From positions 1-12,054 of the forward strand of contig DATMBH010000187.1 in the NCBI GenBank assembly GCA_035559335.1: 12,054 nucleotides of DNA, written 5' to 3'. Source of the stretch: DASXPG01 sp035559335. GTDB taxonomy: Bacteria > Gemmatimonadota > Gemmatimonadetes > Gemmatimonadales > JACORV01. A program made the position numbers and the translations under genes. Shown piece after piece: positions 1 through 6,349 of this stretch. The notes beneath the pieces are model-generated. The model did not search any database, was not told the origin of the DNA, and saw nothing but the letters and a program-made list of their open reading frames with translations. Each line of letters opens with the position of its first letter. Position 1 is the first letter of the stretch.

Positions 1-978
1 GGCCTTGCCTCGGTGTACCGGGCTCTGGAGCTGGACATCCCCGAGCGCCTGGCCTACGCCGACGACCGAATGCTGCGCAGGTTCCAGGACCTGGTGGCGC
101 GCCTGATGCCGCTGGATCTAGTGATCGACGAGGAGGCGGCAGACGGTACGCCGGTCCGCGTGGCGCGCGGTTCAGTGTGCGGCTCATGGGGCGGCGTGGC
201 CGGGACGATCCGTTATTTCGCGGATCGCAGCGGTACCCCACGCGCGGCCATAGAGGGCACCCAGCTACCGCCGGATCTGCTGCGACACTACGCCACGACG
301 GAACCGCCAACGGTGCAGTTCGATCCGCGCGGAAGGCGCTCACCGCTAATCGCCGTTAGGCGCGTGACGTATTTCGGGTTCGAGCTCGACCGCGAGCGGG
401 TGCCGCTCGACCGCATACCGGAAGAGCTCCTCCCACAGGTGCAGCGCGCGCTGGCCGACGCCCTCGTAGCGGGAACCGCCAAGCACCGCGACGCGGGTCG
501 CGTGCGGCAGGTGCTGAGCACGCTGGGCGAGCTGCACCGGCGTAGCGGCGGCCGGCTGACATCCGCCAGCTCCGATGCTGTCCGGTCCGCGCTGGTCGAG
601 CGGCTCAGGACGGTCCGGTCGGTGGAGGACTTCCAGCGGCTCGCACTGCAGCTGGAGGTCGGTGAGTTCGTGTCGGTGGAAGAACGGCGGGCGCTCGAAA
701 TGCTGCCCTCGCATGTGACCGTGCTCGGGGAGCGGTGCCCGCTGGACTACGAAGTGGAGGACGGCCGCGGCATCGTGCGGCTGAGAATCAGGGAGCACGT
801 CGCGCGCCGCCTATCGCCGGCCGACATCCCGGTGCTCGACCGCCCAGTAGGCTTTACCGTCGTAAGGGGCAAACAGCCCTCACTGCGCGCCGCCTCGTTG
901 GAGGAACTGCGCAAGCTGATCAGGAGCGCTCGCGCCCTTGGGCCGAGACGAGCAGCAGCCAGAAGGCGTCGTAAGTAG
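1..978 (+). CDS. C-terminal part of a probable DEAD/DEAH-box (HrpA/HrpB-like) helicase, 5' truncated
   Basis: The reading frame is open from the first base of the window. A GTG at position 13 exists, but the frame runs on upstream of it with no stop, so the true start is most likely outside. About 325 residues are visible. No Walker or DEAH motif lies in this part. The region is mixed alpha/beta, with a late segment (around residues 235-265 from the GTG) reading LPSHVTVLGERCPLDYEVE, followed by a hydrophobic, Arg-rich stretch. That arrangement resembles the basic, OB-like tail of bacterial HrpA/HrpB-type helicases, which use ATP to remodel RNA. The C-terminus is very basic (RRAAARRRRK), as expected for nucleic-acid binding. 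The helicase assignment rests on overall resemblance only; the motor domains would be upstream. Its last 59 bp overlap the convergent TetR gene. Confidence 0.5.
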   Translation, partial: GLASVYRALELDIPERLAYADDRMLRRFQDLVARLMPLDLVIDEEAADGTPVRVARGSVCGSWGGVAGTIRYFADRSGTPRAAIEGTQLPPDLLRHYATTEPPTVQFDPRGRRSPLIAVRRVTYFGFELDRERVPLDRIPEELLPQVQRALADALVAGTAKHRDAGRVRQVLSTLGELHRRSGGRLTSASSDAVRSALVERLRTVRSVEDFQRLALQLEVGEFVSVEERRALEMLPSHVTVLGERCPLDYEVEDGRGIVRLRIREHVARRLSPADIPVLDRPVGFTVVRGKQPSLRAASLEELRKLIRSARALGPRRAAARRRRK

Positions 979-1510
979 CTCTGGCCGAGACTGGATCCTC
1001 GCCCAGCGCCAACTGGGTTCCAAGCGCATCAACAGTAGTGTGAACCAGAGCCGCCAGTTCTTCGCTTGACAGCGCCGGTGCGGCGCCGAGGTCTCTCAGC
1101 AGCGTGGGGACCACCGCCAGCCACATCGCGCGCTCTTCGCTCCTAGCGGTGGCAAGACGCGAAGCCAGCTCGCCGTCGCTCGCCGCAATCGAGTTCAGTT
1201 CCACCCTGGCCCGCTCCGTCCCGTCCCGTGCCGCTGCCACCAGCGCCTGCCAAATGGCGTCTAGCGCGGCCAGACCCCGGTGCTCGCGTGCCGCCACCGC
1301 CCGCGCCCTCTGCCGCGTCTGAAGCAGGACGTTCGCGGCTGCAACCAGCAGGCGCTGCCTGGTGTCGTAGTGGTAGTGCAGCAGCGCAGTGGAAACTCCT
1401 GCGCTGGCAGCGACACGCGCCATCGTCAGGCCAGCGGAACCTCTCGCTGCGAGCTCGCGAAGCGCGGCCTGGAGAATCCTATCTCGTGTGCTGCCACTGT
1501 ATTTCGCCAT
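920..1510 (-). CDS. TetR/AcrR-family transcriptional repressor
   Basis: A 196-residue protein of normal TetR length. Residues about 8-52 form the N-terminal helix-turn-helix: RDRILQAALRELAARG, then TMARVAASAGVSTALLHYHY, where the segment after AGVS is the recognition helix and the HYHY ending matches the family's typical xYYHF. The remaining 140 residues are helical and variable, as in ligand-binding TetR domains, so the inducer cannot be predicted. The ATG at 1510 directly abuts a 20-bp imperfect palindrome (1511-1530), which suggests autorepression and possibly control of the divergent PAS/Fis gene. There is no convincing Shine-Dalgarno before the ATG; if the promoter called here is right, the transcript would be nearly leaderless. 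The 3' end overlaps the convergent helicase-like gene by 59 bp. Confidence 0.9.
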   Translation of the reverse strand: MAKYSGSTRDRILQAALRELAARGSAGLTMARVAASAGVSTALLHYHYDTRQRLLVAAANVLLQTRQRARAVAAREHRGLAALDAIWQALVAAARDGTERARVELNSIAASDGELASRLATARSEERAMWLAVVPTLLRDLGAAPALSSEELAALVHTTVDALGTQLALGEDPVSARATYDAFWLLLVSAQGRERS

Positions 1511-1530
1511 CTGACTGAACAGTTAGTTAG
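1511..1530. promoter_or_regulatory. Candidate TetR-family operator (20-bp imperfect palindrome)
   Basis: The sequence CTGACTGAACAGTTAGTTAG has 8-bp arms around a 4-bp centre. The left arm CTGACTGA and the reverse complement of the right arm, CTAACTAA, agree at 6 of 8 positions, giving the symmetric consensus CTnACTnA-N4-TnAGTnAG. Size, symmetry and position (touching the TetR start codon and overlapping the likely -10 region) fit an autoregulatory operator. Binding by this TetR protein is inferred from the position. Confidence 0.55.
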
Positions 1531-1552
1531 CTGCTGTGTGTGACCTTGTCAA
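1524..1552 (-). promoter_or_regulatory. Candidate promoter of the TetR gene
   Basis: On the minus strand a perfect TTGACA (1552 down to 1547) is followed after 17 bp by TAACTA (1529-1524), a poor -10 match. The -10 lies inside the candidate operator, so repressor binding would block the polymerase. On the plus strand the same bases read TTGTCA (1546-1551), which could be an overlapping -35 for the divergent PAS/Fis gene, though no good -10 follows it. The call rests mainly on the -35 and the spacing. Confidence 0.35.
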
Positions 1553-1643
1553 CACGTCTGGGGTAGCAAGCGTAACAGGTCGAAACCATGGTCGCGTGCG
1601 GGCGTACGAGCCCGCGGAGTCCACTTCCGCCAAGGACATGCCT

Positions 1644-2045
1644 ATGAACTCTGAGATACTTGTCAGCGCATTGGACGCCGTGAGTGACGCAGTGCTCGTT
1701 TGTGATCGCGGAGGGGCCGTGCTTCACGCCAATCGCGGCGCGCGGGAGCTGTTTGGGCCTTCCGTTCCGCAGTCGCGAGCCGAGCTTGCCAGGCACCCGA
1801 TTGCAGCCCTGGCCAGGGAACAGCAGCTTGCCGGCGCGGCGGTAGTGGTAATCCCTCGCGCGAAGCAGACCTTGTCACTTGCCGAGCGAGAGCGGCTGGC
1901 GATCGAGCAGGCACTGGCCGAATCCGGCTGGCAGCTCGCGGTAGCGGCGCGCCGGCTGGGGATTTCGCGGACCACGTTGTGGCGCCGGCTCAAGCAGTAC
2001 GGTATGAGCCGACCATCGCAGCTCGCGGCAGTCGGCGCCGAATAG
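1644..2045 (+). CDS. Small stand-alone regulator: short PAS-like segment plus Fis-type HTH
   Basis: The ATG at 1644 (MNSEILVSAL) is chosen because AAGGA (1632-1636) lies 7 bases upstream; an ATG at 1638 and one at 1536 are in the same frame but lack such a site. The product is 133 residues. Residues about 6-40 (VSDAVLVCDRGGAVLHANRG, then ARELFG) match the start of a PAS domain, but the fold is cut short, since only about 60 residues precede the linker. Residues about 80-120 are a Fis-family helix-turn-helix: AIEQALAESGWQLAVAARRL then GISRTTLWRRLKQYG, as at the end of NtrC-type activators. There is no sigma-54-interacting AAA+ domain between the two, so it is not a canonical enhancer-binding protein. 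It probably binds DNA as a dimer; ligand and targets are unknown. It diverges from the TetR gene and is followed at once by a strong hairpin. Confidence 0.8.
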   Translation: MNSEILVSALDAVSDAVLVCDRGGAVLHANRGARELFGPSVPQSRAELARHPIAALAREQQLAGAAVVVIPRAKQTLSLAERERLAIEQALAESGWQLAVAARRLGISRTTLWRRLKQYGMSRPSQLAAVGAE

Positions 2046-2089
2046 CGCCCGGCGCGGTGCCGCCGCCCGTCGGCGGCGGCACCCGGGCG
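2046..2089 (+). terminator. Strong GC hairpin right after the PAS/Fis gene, likely terminator
   Basis: GGTGCCGCCGCC (2056-2067) and GGCGGCGGCACC (2072-2083) form a perfect 12-bp stem with a CGTC loop. An outer stem of 6 bp (2046-2051 with 2084-2089) extends it across a 4-base bulge. The hairpin begins on the base after the stop codon. Only a weak pyrimidine run follows, not a clear T-tract, so intrinsic termination is likely but not certain. It could instead act as an RNA 3'-end stabiliser. Confidence 0.6.
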
Positions 2090-2146
2090 TTCGCTCCTCT
2101 CACTGCCAGCTGGTTTCCCTGTGACCGCGCCTGTAGGTTTGCGCGC

Positions 2147-2617
2147 GTGAGAGCCGCTGCGCTGGGTGCAGGCTGCGCCCTTCTTGTCGCTTGTGGAGAA
2201 CCGGGGGAACCCGGCTTTGGCGGGCGAATGCACGCGAGCCTGGATGGAAGAGTGCTGCTGGATCAGGCGGCCCGAGCTGACTGGTGCTCAACTGACTCAA
2301 TCCTCTCTCTCGTCACCGCGTCGGGCGATTGGAGTTTGGCGCTCTCAGTTCGAACCGCGCACCCACGGGCATCTGAAGATTCGATCGCGATTGCTAGCGA
2401 AGGCGCCACATGGGGCAGCGCCCGGCTCGCGCTGCGACCACTGCCCGGTGACACCGCTGCGCCGGCGCTAGTGGCCCGCGGTGGTCTGCTCTGGGTAACT
2501 GCTGCTGCAACCGCGAGTGGCAGGTTCCATGCGATGGCAGGACCGGACAGCGCCCCGCAGCGAATCGAGGGCGAATTCAGCGGCGTCCCGGTGAACGACG
2601 GGTGTCCGCCGCGCTGA
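2147..2617 (+). CDS. Putative lipoprotein of unknown function
   Basis: The frame is open well upstream, but GTG at 2147 is the likely start because it gives a lipoprotein signal peptide: a short n-region with one Arg, a hydrophobic core AAALGAGCALLVAC, and a lipobox LVAC with Cys16, followed by GEPGEPG. The mature protein of about 140 residues would be lipid-anchored at the cell envelope. It has Cys47 and Cys153, which could form a disulfide, and a C-terminal segment RIEGEFSGVPVN of beta character. I do not recognise the family. The Shine-Dalgarno is weak (TAGGTT, about 8 bases upstream), so an upstream start cannot be excluded. The gene overlaps the following protease gene by 16 bp, suggesting one transcript. 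Confidence 0.6.
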   Translation: MRAAALGAGCALLVACGEPGEPGFGGRMHASLDGRVLLDQAARADWCSTDSILSLVTASGDWSLALSVRTAHPRASEDSIAIASEGATWGSARLALRPLPGDTAAPALVARGGLLWVTAAATASGRFHAMAGPDSAPQRIEGEFSGVPVNDGCPPR

Positions 2618-3597
2618 CGCGGGACGACTGGGTCGCGGTCGTAGCTGGCGCGGTCGGCCTACTGCTGCTGGGGCGCTCGGCCGCGGGCAATGCCACGGCA
2701 GCCGCGTGGACTGCCTGGGGCGGGGCGGCACTGATGTTCGCTGTGCTCGTGCCGGCTGTCGCCGGGCACCTCCGAGAGCTGGTCGCAGCCGACCCGGTCT
2801 GGCGCTTCATCATACCGGCTTTCGTACTTGCTGCCGGCCTGTCGGGGGCGATTGTTGCGGGCGACGTTCCGACGGCGCGACTGGTTGCCTGGCCGGTCGC
2901 CGTGGCGGCCGCCGTTGTGGTGGCGGGAACAGGACCAAAGGAACCGGCCGCCTGGCAGTTGCTCGCGTGCGCGGTGCTGATTGGAGCTGCTGCAGCGGCG
3001 TGGGATCGATCGCTCAGGCTCGCGGTCCCCAGCGGTCCGCGAATCGGCTTCACGTTTTTCTCTGCCGTGGCCCTGGCGGCGTTTCTGTTCAACTCCGCGC
3101 GGCCGCTCCCCACGTTCAACCTCCGCCTGGCGCTGTCGCGCAAGGACATCGTTGCGGCGTTGATCGGGGTTGCCGCGATCGTGGTTGTGGCTTTGCCGCT
3201 CGGCGCAGTGGCCGGATTTGTGGTGTGGGAGCCGCGGTTAGGCTCGCTGGATGCCGCTGTCCTGCGCTTGCTGTCCTATGCGGTGTTCATCGGGCTTCCG
3301 GAGGAGATGCTGTTCCGCGGTCTGATCCAGGAGGGCCTGGGGCGCAGGTTCGGAGCGGGCCGCGGCTGGATCGCGGCATCGGTGTTGTTCGGGCTGGCCC
3401 ACATCGGCCGCGAGACCGGGCTGACCGAGCTGCAACGAACCGAGCTGGCGGGACTGAACTGGCGGCTAGCCTTACTGGCGACAACCGCCGGACTGGGTTA
3501 CGGCTGGGTGTATCGTACGACGGGTCGGCTGGCGGCGGCGGCGTTGACCCACGGCATCGTGAACTGGCTGTGGAGCGGGCTGTTCCTGCGGGGCTAG
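2602..3597 (+). CDS. CPBP-family intramembrane metalloprotease (CAAX protease/bacteriocin-processing-like)
   Basis: A 331-residue, very hydrophobic protein starting at GTG 2602. Roughly eight membrane segments can be seen. The conserved glutamate-type protease motifs are in the C-terminal half: motif 1 EExxxR (Glu234, Glu235, Arg239 in PEEMLFRG), motif 2 FxxxH (Phe263 to His267 in FGLAHI) and motif 3 HxxxN (His317 to Asn321 in HGIVN). These Glu/His residues are the expected catalytic and metal-binding set, so the enzyme looks intact. Relatives include Rce1-type CAAX proteases and bacterial bacteriocin-immunity or membrane-protein-processing enzymes; the substrate here is unknown. The N-terminal 180 residues are a poorly conserved membrane extension. 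The start lies inside the lipoprotein gene, and the last 4 bp overlap the convergent methyltransferase gene. Confidence 0.88.
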   Translation: MSAALTRDDWVAVVAGAVGLLLLGRSAAGNATAAAWTAWGGAALMFAVLVPAVAGHLRELVAADPVWRFIIPAFVLAAGLSGAIVAGDVPTARLVAWPVAVAAAVVVAGTGPKEPAAWQLLACAVLIGAAAAAWDRSLRLAVPSGPRIGFTFFSAVALAAFLFNSARPLPTFNLRLALSRKDIVAALIGVAAIVVVALPLGAVAGFVVWEPRLGSLDAAVLRLLSYAVFIGLPEEMLFRGLIQEGLGRRFGAGRGWIAASVLFGLAHIGRETGLTELQRTELAGLNWRLALLATTAGLGYGWVYRTTGRLAAAALTHGIVNWLWSGLFLRG

Positions 3598-4211
3598 AGA
3601 TCAGCGGGTCCGACCGTCTTTACGCACAGGATCTGGAACGCGAGTTCGGGGCGGCGGTAGATGATCGGCCTGGAAAGGGCTGCGGCAAGCCTACCCACCC
3701 ATTTTGGCCTCCAGCGGATCTGGGCCCGCTCGCCGAATATAGGCTTCCAGCCGTTGACTCCTACCACGCGATAGCCGAGCAGCCGCATTTCACCCGGTTC
3801 CCAGCCCGAGAGGTGCTCCTGGAGCTCGTTGCTCTGATAGGCCGTCTGCGGCACGAATCCGTTAGGCGTGAAAACTATTACCTTGTGACGCGCGATCTGC
3901 TCCATGGCGGCAAGCAGCGCGAGGCCGTCTTCCTTGGTGAGGTGCTCTATCAGATCGGATGCCAGCACGACATCGAAGCTTCGAGGGGGGAAGTGCTGTC
4001 TGAGGGATCGCACGTCGGCCTCCACGTAGTCCGTGTGGATGCCGGCGGCGCGGCTCGCCTCTATGGCGGGCCGGAAGCCGTCGATGCCCACCCGCACCGG
4101 GACCGCGTCCCTGAAGCGCCTCACGGGCGAGTGGAACCCGCAGCCGACATCGAGCAGGCTGCCGTACCCGGCGACCTCGCGGCGCAACAGCGTATAGTAG
4201 CGTTCGAACAT
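3594..4211 (-). CDS. Class I SAM-dependent methyltransferase, probably glycan-related
   Basis: A 205-residue protein starting at ATG 4211, preceded on the minus strand by GGAAGG and GGAG. It has the Rossmann methyltransferase signatures: motif I LLDVGCGFHSP (residues 19-29) binding SAM, Asp44 (VGID) likely contacting the ribose hydroxyls, EAD at 64-66, and motif II FDVVLASDLIEHL (79-91), with the IEHL typical of the Methyltransf_11/UbiE-like group. The C-terminal half (LQEHLSGWEPGEMRLLGYRV) resembles methyltransferases found in O-antigen and capsule clusters. Together with the divergent glycosyltransferase genes 29 bp away, this suggests methylation of a surface sugar. The acceptor cannot be read from the sequence. 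The gene converges on the protease gene with a 4-bp overlap and no terminator between them. Confidence 0.85.
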   Translation of the reverse strand: MFERYYTLLRREVAGYGSLLDVGCGFHSPVRRFRDAVPVRVGIDGFRPAIEASRAAGIHTDYVEADVRSLRQHFPPRSFDVVLASDLIEHLTKEDGLALLAAMEQIARHKVIVFTPNGFVPQTAYQSNELQEHLSGWEPGEMRLLGYRVVGVNGWKPIFGERAQIRWRPKWVGRLAAALSRPIIYRRPELAFQILCVKTVGPADL

Positions 4212-4240
4212 GTCTCCGACCTTCCGGAATCGGAGGAAGG

Positions 4241-5239
4241 ATGAGCGTGCCGCCGTACTCGGACAAGACCGCGCGCGCGGTGCGCGAGGACGTGGCGGTG
4301 GTTCTCGTGAACTACCGCGGTGCCGGCGATACCATCGAGGCCCTCGAGTCGCTGCTGGCAGCGGACCCGGCCCCGGGGCTGCTGGTGGTGGTGGACAATG
4401 CTTCGGGGGACGATTCGGTTGCGAGACTCGAGGAATGGGCCCTTGGCTCCGGCGTTGCTGCGGCTAGGCTTAGCGAAGCCGGCGGCGGTCGGAGTGCGGG
4501 CGGCGCGCGACTGCTCATCATCGAGGCCACGGCAAACCACGGATTCGGCGGTGGCGTCAACGTGGGAGTGCGCGCCCTTGGCCGCTCCGCCTCATATGTA
4601 GTGCTGATCAACAACGACGCCACAGTGGATCCCGGGTTTCTCGGTCCTGTGCTTGCCGTGCTGGACGCAGACAAGACCGTTGGTCTCGCAGGCGGAACCA
4701 TCCGCTACGCACCGCCCCGCGAGGGTGTGTGGTTTGCCGGAGGCGAGCTCGTGTGGCTGCAGAGCAGGGGCCGCCACCTGCACCTGCCCCCGGACCGCGT
4801 CAGGGATATCACCTTTTGCACGGGCTGTTACATGGTGGTCCGACGCGACTCCTACGACGTAGCAGGCGGGATGCCTGAGTGCTACTTCCTGTACCAGGAG
4901 GACGTTGAATTCTCGGCCAGGCTCCGTGCGGCGGGCTATCGCCTGGTCCATGTGCCCGACTCCGTGGTGTACCACAAAGTCTCGGCGACCGCGGGCAGCC
5001 GGAGGGTGAGCCCAGGCACGGCGTACCTGGCATCGCGCAACCGGCTCTGGTTCGCCAGACGCAACCTAGCGTGGCCGCGCCGTCTGGCCGCGACCGCATG
5101 GGTGCTTCTGGACGAGACCAACCGCGCCCTCGGCGCCCTGCTGCGCGGCTCGGCAGACGTGAGCCGGGCGGTGCTGAGGGGACTGGTCCACGGGCTGCTT
5201 CGCCGCTGGCCCCGGCACGGACCGGCCCGGTACGAATGA
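4241..5239 (+). CDS. Family 2 glycosyltransferase (rhamnosyltransferase-like)
   Basis: A 332-residue GT-A enzyme with a purine-rich GGAGG (4232-4236) before the ATG. Motifs in order: strand 1 VVLVNYRG (residues 20-27), nucleotide-sugar binding VVDNAS (50-55), ANHGFGGGVNVG (98-109) typical of the WbbL/rhamnosyltransferase subgroup, the DxD-equivalent NNDA (124-127), CTGCYMVVRR (193-202), and the catalytic-region YQEDVEFS with Glu220-Asp221, then His245. It transfers an activated sugar to a growing surface polysaccharide or lipid carrier at the cytoplasmic face; the donor (dTDP-rhamnose is common in this subgroup) is an inference. A Gly/Ala/Arg-rich loop at 68-90 separates the second and third motifs and looks like a lineage-specific extension. 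The stop overlaps the next start as ATGA, so the two transferases are probably translationally coupled. Confidence 0.9.
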   Translation: MSVPPYSDKTARAVREDVAVVLVNYRGAGDTIEALESLLAADPAPGLLVVVDNASGDDSVARLEEWALGSGVAAARLSEAGGGRSAGGARLLIIEATANHGFGGGVNVGVRALGRSASYVVLINNDATVDPGFLGPVLAVLDADKTVGLAGGTIRYAPPREGVWFAGGELVWLQSRGRHLHLPPDRVRDITFCTGCYMVVRRDSYDVAGGMPECYFLYQEDVEFSARLRAAGYRLVHVPDSVVYHKVSATAGSRRVSPGTAYLASRNRLWFARRNLAWPRRLAATAWVLLDETNRALGALLRGSADVSRAVLRGLVHGLLRRWPRHGPARYE

Positions 5240-6336
5240 AGCGGCTCAGGAGGGCCGTCAAGGACACGATCATCGAGGCTGGTGCGGGTTTGGTCGCGGC
5301 CGGACTCGACCGCGCGCCGCGCACGCCGGATGAGCTGGTGGAGCTGAGGCCAGCTCGAGTGCTGCTGGTGCGTACCGATCGCATCGGCGATCTGCTTGCC
5401 ACGACGCCGCTAGTGGCGGCATTCCGGAGGCTGTGGCCCGAGGCGGACATCGTGTTGCTAGGCGGTAGAAGGAACCGCGCCGTCGCAGGACTCATGCCCT
5501 ACGTAAGGCGCGCCCCGGTCGAGTTCTCCCGCGACCCAGGTTCATGGGCGAGGCTCACGACGTGGGTGCCCCGACAGCGCTTCGACGTGGCGGTGGCGCT
5601 CCGGTCGGAGGTGTTCTCAGGCGCGTGGCTGTGTGCGCTCAGCAATGCTCCGGTTCGTGTCGTGGTCAATGCCACGCCGGCGCTTCCGGCGTTCAACACC
5701 GTGTTGGTCGACAGCGACCAGCACCATGTGCGACGTTGCTGGCGCGCCGCGGCGCGGCTGTCGGTGCACTGGCCCGAACCGCGTCCGATCGTCGAGCTGC
5801 CGCGGGAGTCGGCGCGAAGAGCAGAGGCGGCCTGGCGGGCGCTGGAGATTCCGGAACATGAGGTCGCTGTCGGAATTGCCGTGCCCAGCCGGTCAGGGTC
5901 CCGTCATCGGCAGCGGGCGCTTCCGGAAGCGGCCCTTGTCACGTTATGCAGGCTCGTGTCAGCTGGAGGGATGAGGCCGGTGATGTTCGGTTTCGGACCG
6001 GAGCTGGTGGAGGCCCGCCGGATTGCAGCCGCGGTTGACGGGGTCCGCGTGGCGCCGCCGCTCGACTTCGCCACTCTGGGCGCACTGCTGGCCCGCCTGT
6101 CCGTCTACGTGAGTGGCTACAGCGGGCCCCTTCATCTCGCGGACGCCGTGGGGACGGCCACGGTGTCGGTGGGCAGTCCGGTACACGTGGCGAACTTCCG
6201 TCCGCTCGGGCCCGGCCACAGGGCGCTCGCCGCCGTGACTGTCGCGTCGGTTCCTCCGGAGTCGATCGCCGCTGAGGTGGCCGAGCTGGCTGGGCGCTCA
6301 GGCGCCGGAGTGGGAAAGCCGAGTGTGGGGGGCTAG
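5236..6336 (+). CDS. Family 9 glycosyltransferase (heptosyltransferase-like)
   Basis: A 366-residue GT-B protein. The ATG at 5236 overlaps the stop of the GT2 gene (ATGA); an open stretch further upstream is only a shadow of that gene. The N-terminal domain has the family signature RTDRIGDLLATTPL (residues 46-59). The C-terminal domain has YSGPLHLADAVGTATVSVGSP (295-315, key residues Gly297-Pro298, His300 and Gly306-Thr307), which binds the ADP-heptose-type donor in LPS heptosyltransferases. The middle donor-domain motif usually reading PGS..KRWP is altered here (PSRSGSRHRQRALP, 217-230), so donor or acceptor use may differ from WaaC/WaaF. The likely role is in LPS or another envelope glycan, working with the GT2 and methyltransferase neighbours. 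A 13-bp gap leads to ispH. Confidence 0.88.
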   Translation: MKRLRRAVKDTIIEAGAGLVAAGLDRAPRTPDELVELRPARVLLVRTDRIGDLLATTPLVAAFRRLWPEADIVLLGGRRNRAVAGLMPYVRRAPVEFSRDPGSWARLTTWVPRQRFDVAVALRSEVFSGAWLCALSNAPVRVVVNATPALPAFNTVLVDSDQHHVRRCWRAAARLSVHWPEPRPIVELPRESARRAEAAWRALEIPEHEVAVGIAVPSRSGSRHRQRALPEAALVTLCRLVSAGGMRPVMFGFGPELVEARRIAAAVDGVRVAPPLDFATLGALLARLSVYVSGYSGPLHLADAVGTATVSVGSPVHVANFRPLGPGHRALAAVTVASVPPESIAAEVAELAGRSGAGVGKPSVGG

Positions 6337-6349
6337 ATTCCCGGATCGG

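Noticed and set aside
2706..4244. A long plus-strand open frame of 512 codons across the protease and methyltransferase genes
   Set aside because: It is Arg/Gly/Cys-rich high-GC shadow coding and overlaps two genes with clear motif-level support.
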